The notes beneath the pieces are model-generated. The model worked only from the letters and a program-made list of their open reading frames with translations, was not told the DNA's origin and did not search any database. The translations under genes were made by a program, and so were the position numbers. A stretch of DNA of 6,425 nt from Nitrososphaeraceae archaeon (GTDB taxonomy: Archaea > Thermoproteota > Nitrososphaeria > Nitrososphaerales > Nitrososphaeraceae): positions 1 to 6,425 of the forward strand of contig JANWJI010000096.1 in assembly GCA_025449515.1 (NCBI GenBank). Direction: 5' to 3'. Of this stretch, positions 1-4,572 are shown piece by piece; positions within the stretch are counted from its first letter, which is position 1, and every line of letters begins with the position of its first letter.

Positions 1-13
1 AAAATACATCGTT

Positions 14-358
14 ATGAAGAAAATCGAAGCGGTTGTTCCTCATGCAAGGTTAGATTTGGCACTATCAGCCTTGAAGCAGTTGAATCTTGGTGGCCTTACG
101 TACTATGAATCTAAGGGGAGGGGCCAAATGCCGAGGCCTAGGATACAATCTAGCAGAGGCACATCGACATATGTACCTGAGTTCAACGTAAATTCAACTA
201 TAGTCATTGTAACAAAGGACTCCGAATTGCAAAATGTAGTAAATGCTATTGTGGACAGCGCTAGCACTGGTTTAGCCGGCGAGGGTAAAATATTCGTATC
301 AGACATAGAAGACGTAGTTGATATTGGCTCCAAGAGAAGGGGTGGAGATCAGGTATAG
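14..358 (+). CDS. PII-family nitrogen regulatory protein
   Basis: Small trimeric signal protein of the GlnB/GlnK family, which normally binds ATP/ADP and 2-oxoglutarate and controls ammonium transporters or nitrogen enzymes. The 114 residues match the family's usual length of about 112. The N-terminus MKKIEAVV is the canonical PII start, so the ATG at 14 is secure although only 13 nt of upstream DNA are visible. The T-loop covers roughly residues 37-56, with Tyr53 aligning to the uridylylated Tyr51 of E. coli GlnB. The B-loop TGLAGEGKIFV (85-95) keeps the nucleotide-binding Lys (Lys92). Oddities: the T-loop has an MPRPR stretch, its base lacks the usual Lys58/Lys60 equivalents, and the C-terminal RxR that contacts ATP phosphates reads DIG (103-105), followed by KRR. 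No amt gene is adjacent. PII identity is firm; the ligand behaviour is uncertain. Confidence 0.93.
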   Translation: MKKIEAVVPHARLDLALSALKQLNLGGLTYYESKGRGQMPRPRIQSSRGTSTYVPEFNVNSTIVIVTKDSELQNVVNAIVDSASTGLAGEGKIFVSDIEDVVDIGSKRRGGDQV

Positions 359-380
359 CATTCTACTATCTAGTAACAGA

Positions 381-409
381 TTGTGATTCATAGTCTCTGC
401 TAATCACAA
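381..409. repeat. 8-bp inverted repeat downstream of the PII gene
   Basis: TTGTGATT (381-388) and AATCACAA (402-409) are perfect reverse complements separated by 13 nt, starting 23 nt after the PII stop codon. No U-tract follows on the plus strand, so this is not a textbook terminator. It could be an mRNA 3' hairpin, an operator half-site pair, or chance. The remaining 359-540 spacer shows no ORF or RNA gene that I can support. Confidence 0.35.
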
Positions 410-539
410 ATTGACAGTGCATAGATAGGAGAAGAATCTGTAAGGCTAATAATATTCTCGCAACATATCTAAGGATAGTAGATCCCGTGTTAACTATATT
501 ATGAATTTTAGTCTGAAAGTGGTGGAGTGATCAATTATC

Positions 540-555
540 AAAAAGCTTTTAAAAG
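540..555 (-). terminator. T-rich terminator of the small RHH-like gene
   Basis: Ten bases or so past the stop codon of the minus-strand gene 565-708, the minus strand reads CTTTTAAAAGCTTTTTG, giving two T-runs in a row. Archaeal RNA polymerase terminates at oligo-T tracts without needing a hairpin, so this is a reasonable stop signal. It is inferred from sequence only. Confidence 0.45.
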
Positions 556-564
556 TTAGGATAA

Positions 565-708
565 TTATTCCTTTTCAAGGTTTTTGATTAATTCCTCTAC
601 TGCCTGCTCATAACTAACCATGCCCCTTGTTTTTGCAAATTCTTTTATAATATTTAGATTATCTAAGGAAAAGCAAACTGGAATTGTTCTATCTTGGGCA
701 GTCTCCAT
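565..708 (-). CDS. 47-residue ribbon-helix-helix-like small protein
   Basis: A small gene encoding 47 residues, starting METAQDRTIPVCFSLD and ending VEELIKNLEKE. The predicted order is a short strand (RTIPVCFSLD, 7-16), a helix (NLNIIKEFAKTRG, 17-29), then a second helix (VSYEQAVEELIKNLEK, 31-46). This beta-alpha-alpha plan and length are those of ribbon-helix-helix (MetJ/Arc/CopG) DNA-binding proteins, which act as dimers and often repress transcription. Support for a real gene: an ATATATA box centred about 27 nt before the ATG, as expected for a leaderless archaeal transcript, and an oligo-T terminator just after the stop. A tandem 9-bp repeat lies upstream of the TATA box. I do not recognise a specific family member; the fold assignment is inference from pattern. 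No partner toxin gene is adjacent. Confidence 0.68.
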   Translation of the reverse strand: METAQDRTIPVCFSLDNLNIIKEFAKTRGMVSYEQAVEELIKNLEKE

Positions 709-730
709 GCTTTTTCAATATTTGCTTGCG

Positions 731-740
731 CTATATATGT
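731..740 (-). promoter_or_regulatory. TATA box for the small RHH-like gene
   Basis: The minus strand reads ACATATATAG here, centred about 27 nt upstream of the ATG at 708. That spacing places the transcription start at or next to the start codon, giving a leaderless mRNA. Confidence 0.55.
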
Positions 741-765
741 TTGTCTACGACTAATGCCAAAGGTT

Positions 766-783
766 TTCGGTTACTTCGGTTAC
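766..783. repeat. tandem 9-bp direct repeat, possible operator
   Basis: TTCGGTTAC occurs twice, head to tail (766-774 and 775-783). It sits about 26 bp upstream of the TATA box of the RHH-like gene and 51 bp past the aIF5A stop. Ribbon-helix-helix proteins often bind short repeated half-sites near their own promoter, so autoregulation is possible. No binding evidence exists in the sequence itself, and two copies of 9 bp could be a simple duplication. Confidence 0.4.
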
Positions 784-834
784 ATCAAAAGCATTTGCCA
801 ATTTATACATTTTAATAGTTCGCTTCAAGTACAT

Positions 835-1227
835 TCACCCCTTTGCCCTTACTATTTTTATTCTTTCCAAGACTTTCCAATACTCTACTTCACCGCCTTG
901 TCTGATTCTATTCTTAATATCGTCCTCAACAGAAGACGTCTCGAATACCTCGAAAGTCTCTAAATCCATAATTTGAAGTGTTTGACCGGATATAGAGATA
1001 ACTTGACCACTCCGTTTGTCAATTAATGGAACTTCCATGTTAGCAGAGACCGGAGACACTAGACTATGTTTTGAACCGTCGAAGACTCCAATTGCCGCTA
1101 CCCTTGCTTTGGCAGAACCGTGCTTACCTGGTTTGCTATGATCATATGAAACTATCCTACATGGTTCGCCGTCTATAACGATATAAGATCCAACCTTCAA
1201 ACTGCCTAAATCCATCGGTTTACTCAA
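835..1227 (-). CDS. eif5a: translation initiation factor aIF5A
   Basis: Archaeal IF5A (130 residues, normal length), a cytoplasmic translation factor that binds the ribosome between the P and E sites and helps peptide-bond formation at difficult sequences. The N-terminal SH3-like domain (about 1-65) carries the hypusination loop SKPGKHGSAK (31-40), where Lys35 aligns with Lys50 of human eIF5A and should be modified by deoxyhypusine synthase. The C-terminal OB-fold domain covers about 68-130. I chose the TTG at 1227 because it gives MSKPMDLGSLKVG, like family N-termini; the alternative is the in-frame ATG at 1215, four codons later. A TATA-like TTAAATAT at 1264-1257 would start transcription near 1235. 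Out-of-frame ATGs at 1249 and 1237 end in a TAA (1222-1220) overlapping the TTG. The gene follows 1276-1878 on the same strand after 48 nt. Confidence 0.96.
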   Translation of the reverse strand: MSKPMDLGSLKVGSYIVIDGEPCRIVSYDHSKPGKHGSAKARVAAIGVFDGSKHSLVSPVSANMEVPLIDKRSGQVISISGQTLQIMDLETFEVFETSSVEDDIKNRIRQGGEVEYWKVLERIKIVRAKG

Positions 1228-1256
1228 GATCTATCATGCTTAGCGCCATGGATTTC

Positions 1257-1264
1257 ATATTTAA
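1257..1264 (-). promoter_or_regulatory. TATA box for aIF5A
   Basis: TTAAATAT on the minus strand, centred about 33 nt before the TTG start of aIF5A. With usual archaeal spacing, transcription would begin near 1235, leaving a leader of roughly 8 nt. It lies between the stop of gene 1276-1878 and aIF5A, so aIF5A probably has its own promoter. Confidence 0.4.
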
Positions 1265-1275
1265 CAGTTCTGATT

Positions 1276-1878
1276 CTACTTTAACTTCTCAAGAATTGAT
1301 AGACTAATTAAATTAGACAAGGCAATCCCTCTTCTGGCCACGTCTCTTCTAGTACGTTCACAATATTTTTGATCGCTTTGATGAGTTTTCTCGCCATCTA
1401 CTTCGAGAACAAGAATATTTTTTGAATACGGGAAAACAAACCGAAGATGTCCCGAGTTGAGTAATTGAATATTTGCTAGGCTGGCCTTGCTTACCCTATC
1501 ACGTCTAGCGATGATATTAGCTATATCACTCATCTCATTACTCCCGTAAGAGTATTTCATAAAATAGATGGAAATATAATTAAGCTTATCATACGCCTTC
1601 TCAAATATCGAGTTACTTATGTTGAATATAAAAGTCAGCTTGTTGTCAATTCTTTCCTTTATCATTCCGAGTTTCGATGAGGAATTCACAAAAGAGGCCA
1701 ATACATAATGATTAGCTTCATTAGGAAAATATGGCAGAATTTCCTCTGAATAAGTAGCAGTTACGAAGTACATATTGATTACGTCTGGGCATTTCTTCCA
1801 GTAATCTATTAGCTCGTCATAATGGCTTTCATGCGGTGAACAAATATAACCAGTCGATAATGATCCAGAATATTCCAA
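1276..1878 (-). CDS. unrecognised 200-residue protein, C-terminal part nuclease-like at most
   Basis: I do not recognise this protein. It has 200 residues, no signal peptide and no membrane segment, so it is probably cytoplasmic. The start is TTG at 1878: a TATA-like TTAATATA lies about 26 nt upstream, fitting a leaderless transcript, and the next in-frame ATG is at residue 36. The aromatic, Asn/Ser-rich first half (about 35-115, with FIFNISNSIFEKAYDKL) shows no motif known to me. The C-terminal third is distinctive: a basic helix (IIARRDRVSKASL, 122-134), strands (HLRFVFP, NILVLEVDG) and LEVDGEKTH followed by RTRRDVARRGIAL (175-187). The acidic strand plus downstream Arg/Asp helix recalls DUF559/Vsr-type PD-(D/E)XK nuclease folds, but the E-x-K spacing is not canonical, so this is only a lead. 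It lies 61 nt after the glycosyltransferase. Confidence 0.75.
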   Translation of the reverse strand: MEYSGSLSTGYICSPHESHYDELIDYWKKCPDVINMYFVTATYSEEILPYFPNEANHYVLASFVNSSSKLGMIKERIDNKLTFIFNISNSIFEKAYDKLNYISIYFMKYSYGSNEMSDIANIIARRDRVSKASLANIQLLNSGHLRFVFPYSKNILVLEVDGEKTHQSDQKYCERTRRDVARRGIALSNLISLSILEKLK

Positions 1879-1900
1879 ACTACACCTGATACTACTTGTA

Positions 1901-1908
1901 TATATTAA
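1901..1908 (-). promoter_or_regulatory. TATA box for gene 1276-1878
   Basis: TTAATATA on the minus strand, centred about 26 nt upstream of the TTG at 1878. This is the expected TBP position for a leaderless mRNA and it supports choosing the TTG over the internal ATG at residue 36. Confidence 0.5.
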
Positions 1909-1939
1909 TACCTAACTAGGCAATGAACGAGAATATATA

Positions 1940-2869
1940 TCACGTATTATTTTCCATGTTCTGTTTCGAAATGAATTCATCGTAATCTATAGACTTGGTA
2001 GATTTAGATATATCCCATTTGGCATTGTTGGTATCATCTAATTTCCTAGAAAAGTATGGCATGCTCAATAAAGATGTGGCTGCCGCAGCTGCGTCCACCG
2101 GCTTGGATAGTATAGAACTGAATATACTTCCGAGTAATGATCTCAATGATGGTTCCAAATTGAGTTCAATCGGTAGATTTGTCACCTGTTTATGTCCATT
2201 TCTAGCCCTAATCACCTGAGACGAGAATTCTAACAGGTTTGTCGGCGGTTTAAAGTACACTTTTGCTTTGTCGTTGTAGATGACATTCAGTTGCACTTTC
2301 ATGACTGAGCACTGGAGATAAAGATCTACTGCAATAACTTCTTCTGGAATGTGAAGGGTTTTTGCAATATCCGACCTTATACACAATGCTCGCCCCATAA
2401 CTGTGTACTTGGAAAGTTCCTTCTTCCTCAGCGAGCGAAGCCATTCCATAATAAATGAACATGCTTTGCCGCTGATACCTCTTGTATCAATAGGGATCTG
2501 GTTGGTTGCGCATAACCCTACTTGCTCATTTTTGGCCAATGATCCAACTAATTCTGAAATGCAGTTCCTATCAATAATAACATCAGCATCAAATAGGATT
2601 ACTATACTTCCGGATGCTTTGTTAAATATCTCATTCCAGGCAGCAGCTGTTCCTCTTCTAATACCATGATGATAAAGGGTGATATTTTGCAGTTGATTTC
2701 GTTTAATGAAGTCCTCAACCACTTGTGGAGTCGAATCTGTCGAGTCATCCGAGATTATCACCTCTTCTATGAAGATCCCACTAATATTGGATGAAATAAT
2801 GGAATTCAATAGATTAGTTATGTTCCCTTCTTCGTTGTATGAGGGGATCCCTATGGTTATTCCATTCAT
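1940..2869 (-). CDS. family 2 glycosyltransferase
   Basis: A 309-residue GT-A fold glycosyltransferase, which moves a sugar from a nucleotide-sugar donor to an acceptor, probably for a glycolipid, N-glycan or surface polysaccharide. Domains seen: the opening strand and loop IPSYNEEGNI (8-17); the nucleotide-binding ISDDSTD (39-45); the RRGTAAAWN loop (71-79); the metal-binding DxD in FDADVIID (Asp94, Asp96); an acceptor-side segment VMGRALCIR (158-166); a likely catalytic Asp182 in VIAVDLYL; and RARNGH (221-226), in the place of the family's late basic motif. Residues 243-272 contain hydrophobic and Ala-rich stretches (DAAAAATSLL) but no clear transmembrane helix, so the enzyme is probably soluble or peripheral on the cytoplasmic face. 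The ATG at 2869 is preceded by a TATA-like box 31 nt upstream. The substrate cannot be read from sequence, and the neighbours do not form a glycan cluster. Confidence 0.92.
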   Translation of the reverse strand: MNGITIGIPSYNEEGNITNLLNSIISSNISGIFIEEVIISDDSTDSTPQVVEDFIKRNQLQNITLYHHGIRRGTAAAWNEIFNKASGSIVILFDADVIIDRNCISELVGSLAKNEQVGLCATNQIPIDTRGISGKACSFIMEWLRSLRKKELSKYTVMGRALCIRSDIAKTLHIPEEVIAVDLYLQCSVMKVQLNVIYNDKAKVYFKPPTNLLEFSSQVIRARNGHKQVTNLPIELNLEPSLRSLLGSIFSSILSKPVDAAAAATSLLSMPYFSRKLDDTNNAKWDISKSTKSIDYDEFISKQNMENNT

Positions 2870-2896
2870 ATCTTTACTAGTACAGACATAAGCCTA

Positions 2897-2904
2897 GTTT
2901 TTAA
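2897..2904 (-). promoter_or_regulatory. TATA box for the glycosyltransferase
   Basis: TTAAAAAC on the minus strand, centred about 31 nt before the glycosyltransferase ATG. It is only 3 bp from the plus-strand TATA-like box of hemB, so the two promoters would compete for or share TBP/TFB. Confidence 0.4.
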
Positions 2905-2907
2905 GGG

Positions 2908-2913
2908 TTAAAA
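2908..2913 (+). promoter_or_regulatory. TATA-like box for hemB
   Basis: TTAAAA in the 85-bp divergent spacer, about 44 nt before the hemB GTG. Usual spacing would put the transcript start near 2936, leaving a leader of about 20 nt that includes the hemB Shine-Dalgarno sequence. A weak match, judged mainly by position. Confidence 0.35.
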
Positions 2914-2940
2914 GCCTGATGTTGCTATTGGCATGATGAA

Positions 2941-2946
2941 GAGGTG
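2941..2946 (+). promoter_or_regulatory. Shine-Dalgarno site that decides the hemB start
   Basis: GAGGTG is complementary to the archaeal 16S rRNA 3' end (CACCTC) and lies 8 nt before the GTG at 2955. An in-frame TGA at 2937-2939 closes the frame upstream, so this site and the GTG together fix the start of HemB. Confidence 0.65.
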
Positions 2947-2954
2947 TTCGAGAA

Positions 2955-3935
2955 GTGAGACTAGGTAGAATCCAACAGAATAGACCGCTGCTGGAAAATA
3001 TACTTACTGAGGCAGGACTCAGAAGGGAGCAGCTGATAATGCCTCTTATCATTTATGAAGGAAGAAAAATAAACCAAAATGACATGATACCTGCAGCGGT
3101 GCCGGATTGTGAAGATGACATATTTAGATTTATTTATAACGGTCTCGAAGCAGGAATACGTTCGTTCATATTGTTTGGAGTTCCAAACACTCGTGATTCG
3201 AAAGGGAGTGGGGCATCAAATACCCAAGGAATTGTTCAACGATCGGCGAGAAGAATTCGCGACGAATTTGGAGCCAGAGTACTGATAATCACAGATGTCT
3301 GTATCTGCCAATATAACGAAAGTGGTCATTGTGGAATCACAAACTATAACAATAAATATGTTCAGAATGACGCAACATTACGTTTATTATCCAAAATAGC
3401 GGTGAGTCATGCTGAGTCTGGCGCTGACATAGTTTCACCATCTTCTATGATGGATGGTCAAGTGTATCGTATACGTAGGTCGCTTAATGAAAACGATTTC
3501 AAGAATGTCAAGATAATGCCATTTTCTGCGAAACACTCTTCAAATTTATATGCACCTTTTCGAGCGTTGGCGTTCACTAACGCACTTAAAAGAAGGCCTT
3601 ACATCGATAAATCGAGCTATCAGCTCTCTTACTGCAATCAGCGTGAAGCATTAAGGGAAATCGTCGCCGATATTAATGAGGGAGCCGATATAGTTATGGT
3701 AAAGCCGACCATGACATATTTGGATTTACTCCCAATGATTAGGGATAATATTGGCGACTTCCCCATTGCTTTGCAATTAGTCTCTGGAGAATTCGCGATG
3801 ATCAAGGCAGCAGCAGAGCGTAAGTGGATCGACGAGTCAGAATGGATGGTTCAATCCATTGCCTCAGCTAAGAGAGCCGGTGCAGACAAGGTAATCACGT
3901 ATGCTTCCCTAGATATTGCAAGATACCTAAGTTAA
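2955..3935 (+). CDS. hemB: delta-aminolevulinic acid dehydratase (porphobilinogen synthase)
   Basis: HemB joins two 5-aminolevulinate molecules into porphobilinogen, the first common step to haem, sirohaem and cobalamin. The 326 residues are of normal length. The zinc site DVCICQYNESGHCG (114-127) keeps all three cysteines, Cys116, Cys118 and Cys126. Both active-site lysines are present: Lys193 in PFSAK and the Schiff-base Lys250 in IVMVKP. MMDGQV (165-170), YAPFR (199-203), SYQL (221-224), VSGEF (276-280) and the final TYASLDIA (315-322) follow the family order. Oddities: the usual His before GHCG is Ser124, the Arg of the D/E-R-K-x-Y-Q motif is Lys219, and the segment LQL (273-275) replaces AYQ. 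It therefore looks active but divergent. The start is GTG with a Shine-Dalgarno sequence. No other haem gene is adjacent; it is divergent from the glycosyltransferase. Confidence 0.96.
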   Translation: MRLGRIQQNRPLLENILTEAGLRREQLIMPLIIYEGRKINQNDMIPAAVPDCEDDIFRFIYNGLEAGIRSFILFGVPNTRDSKGSGASNTQGIVQRSARRIRDEFGARVLIITDVCICQYNESGHCGITNYNNKYVQNDATLRLLSKIAVSHAESGADIVSPSSMMDGQVYRIRRSLNENDFKNVKIMPFSAKHSSNLYAPFRALAFTNALKRRPYIDKSSYQLSYCNQREALREIVADINEGADIVMVKPTMTYLDLLPMIRDNIGDFPIALQLVSGEFAMIKAAAERKWIDESEWMVQSIASAKRAGADKVITYASLDIARYLS

Positions 3936-4056
3936 GATAAAAACTATCAGCGAGCAATCCAATATACCAGGTGATTTTAGTCCCTTTCGTAAAAGTAGCG
4001 CAACACAAATCACAGACATAGTGATGCTTGTGTCTTATTCCCTCTAAAGCGAGCAT
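3895..4056 (-). CDS. doubtful 53-residue zinc-finger-like ORF overlapping the hemB end
   Basis: A short ORF from ATG 4056 that overlaps the last 41 nt of hemB on the opposite strand. Its product contains RHKHHYVCDLCCATFTKG (about 9-26), a His-rich stretch followed by CxxC, which looks like one half of a zinc-binding module; the C-terminal half is hydrophobic. A GGAG lies 12 nt upstream. Against it: only one CxxC, an overlap with a conserved gene, and three in-frame TGA codons just upstream, after which the same frame is open again. It may be a small gene, a decayed fragment, or chance. Conserved homologues would be needed to accept it. Confidence 0.2.
   Translation of the reverse strand: MLALEGIRHKHHYVCDLCCATFTKGTKITWYIGLLADSFYLNLGILQYLGKHT
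4003..4033. repeat. 11-bp imperfect hairpin downstream of hemB
   Basis: ACACAA-ATCAC (4003-4013) pairs with GTGAT (4021-4025) and TTGTGT (4028-4033), giving 11 base pairs, a 7-nt loop and a 2-nt bulge (GC). It begins 67 nt after the hemB stop and is followed on the plus strand by CTTATTCCCTC. It may be a 3' processing or stability hairpin of the hemB mRNA or part of a small RNA. The rest of the 3936-4160 spacer shows no supported plus-strand gene. Confidence 0.4.
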
Positions 4057-4162
4057 ACCATAGTTCCTCTCCGACCTTACTCAATCAGTCCTATATCATC
4101 ATGACCTTTTGTCTGTCGTAACTCCAGTAAATATTGGGCATTTTATCTTGAATGAGTCACAA

Positions 4163-4170
4163 TTATATAC
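4163..4170 (+). promoter_or_regulatory. TATA box for tRNA-Tyr
   Basis: TTATATAC, centred about 28 nt before the first tRNA base. Transcription should begin about 3 nt before the mature 5' end, so RNase P would have a very short leader to remove. Confidence 0.6.
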
Positions 4171-4232
4171 CATTCATTTAGATTACGAAAATATCCCGCG
4201 GTAGCTCAGCCTGGTAGAGCTTTCGGCTGTAG

Positions 4233-4299
4233 AAGTTGGCTTATAAACGGACTTGAAGCTGACCGCGTAAACAGCCTATCGGGCGTACACTGTGCAGTT
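4233..4299 (+). other. tRNA-Tyr intron 1, canonical position 37/38 (67 nt)
   Basis: Removing 67 nt restores a 7-nt anticodon loop and a perfect 5-bp anticodon stem. In the precursor, CTGT (4227-4230) pairs with GCAG (4294-4297), one pair being G-U, to give a 4-bp central helix. It is flanked by 3-nt bulges AGA (4231-4233) and TTA (4298-4300), which is the bulge-helix-bulge signal cut by the archaeal splicing endonuclease. The distal helix is weak. An internal hairpin GGCT/AGCC (4238-4241, 4273-4276) lies inside the intron. Boundaries could shift by one base without changing the mature tRNA. Confidence 0.85.
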
Positions 4300-4320
4300 A
4301 CCGAAGAGTCGCAGGCTCAA

Positions 4321-4351
4321 ACAAAGCTAAGAAAGTGTTGCTTTGGGGCAA
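4321..4351 (+). other. tRNA-Tyr intron 2, inside the T loop at 58/59 (31 nt)
   Basis: The distance between the two T-stem strands is 38 nt instead of 7. A strong hairpin CAAAGC/GCTTTG (4322-4327, 4340-4345) sits in the middle. GCTC (4315-4318) pairs with GGGC (4346-4349) as a 4-bp central helix, one pair being G-U, flanked by 3-nt bulges AAA (4319-4321) and AAA (4350-4352): a complete bulge-helix-bulge. Cutting after the second base of each bulge removes 31 nt and leaves the T loop CTCAAAT. G4315 must switch from the central helix to the T stem after splicing. Confidence 0.88.
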
Positions 4352-4553
4352 ATCCTGCCCGCGGGATATGTTCTTATTATGATATCAAACAACATTTCGA
4401 CAAGACTGCGTGCAAAATACAACAAAATGTCAATTGATCTTCTTGGAAGGAACAATGTTTTCTAATGAAAATCTCACTTTGGTTTGGATCTGAACCATTC
4501 ATACATTTTTAATGCGAATTTCATTAATTTTGCTTATTAGAATCTGAAATACC

Positions 4554-4565
4554 TAGAGAAAAAGG
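4554..4565 (-). terminator. T-rich terminator after rnp2
   Basis: The minus strand reads CCTTTTTCTCT beginning 8 nt after the rnp2 stop codon. This oligo-T tract, facing the oppositely oriented tRNA gene, is a likely end of the rps3ae-rnp2 operon transcript. The remaining 4367-4553 spacer holds only a 28-codon ORF (4379-4465, plus) that I do not accept as a gene. Confidence 0.45.
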
Positions 4566-4572
4566 CCCTCAT

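Larger units (their letters stand above)
4195..4366 (+). tRNA. tRNA-Tyr (anticodon GUA) with two introns
   Basis: All arms are intact once two introns are removed. The acceptor CCCGCGG (4195-4201) pairs fully with CCGCGGG (4359-4365), and the discriminator is A4366. The D stem is GCTC/GAGC (4204-4207, 4217-4220) with loop AGCCTGGTA. The anticodon stem TTCGG (4222-4226) pairs with CCGAA (4301-4305); the loop is CTGTAGA with anticodon GTA at 4229-4231. The variable region is GAGTC and the T stem is GCAGG/CCTGC (4311-4315, 4354-4358). The mature length is 74 nt. The C1-G72 pair is the archaeal tyrosine identity element, and UGUAG around the anticodon fits the Pus7-type pseudouridine-35 context. 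CCA is not encoded. Both introns need the tRNA splicing endonuclease. A TATA box precedes the gene; the T-loop intron would make simple tRNA scans fail or call a pseudogene. Confidence 0.93.

Noticed and set aside
565..708. Toxin-antitoxin pair with the RHH-like gene as antitoxin
   Set aside because: No adjacent or overlapping gene of toxin size lies on the same strand; the neighbour is aIF5A.
752..834. 27-codon minus-strand ORF (starts MYLKRTIKMYKLANAF) just after the aIF5A stop
   Set aside because: Too short, no own Shine-Dalgarno or well-placed TATA box, and part of it is the tandem 9-bp repeat; nothing supports translation.
694..963. Plus-strand 89-codon ORF
   Set aside because: It overlaps the 3' end of aIF5A on the other strand and gives a low-complexity Phe/Tyr/Leu-rich product with no motif; a shadow frame.
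2250..2462. Minus-strand 70-codon ORF within the glycosyltransferase
   Set aside because: A different frame of a clearly conserved gene; Ser/Cys/Arg-rich product without domain features.
2403..2669. Plus-strand ORFs opposite the glycosyltransferase
   Set aside because: Antisense shadows of a conserved coding region with no promoter or family match.
4233..4299. Guide RNA (C/D or H/ACA) hidden in tRNA-Tyr intron 1
   Set aside because: A CTGA and an ACA are present, but there is no C box (RTGATGA) and no hairpin with a proper pseudouridylation pocket that I could draw.
4379..4465. 28-codon plus-strand ORF (starts MISNNISTRLRAKY) after the tRNA
   Set aside because: Begins 13 nt after the tRNA end with no promoter or Shine-Dalgarno sequence of its own and no recognisable domain; length is expected by chance.
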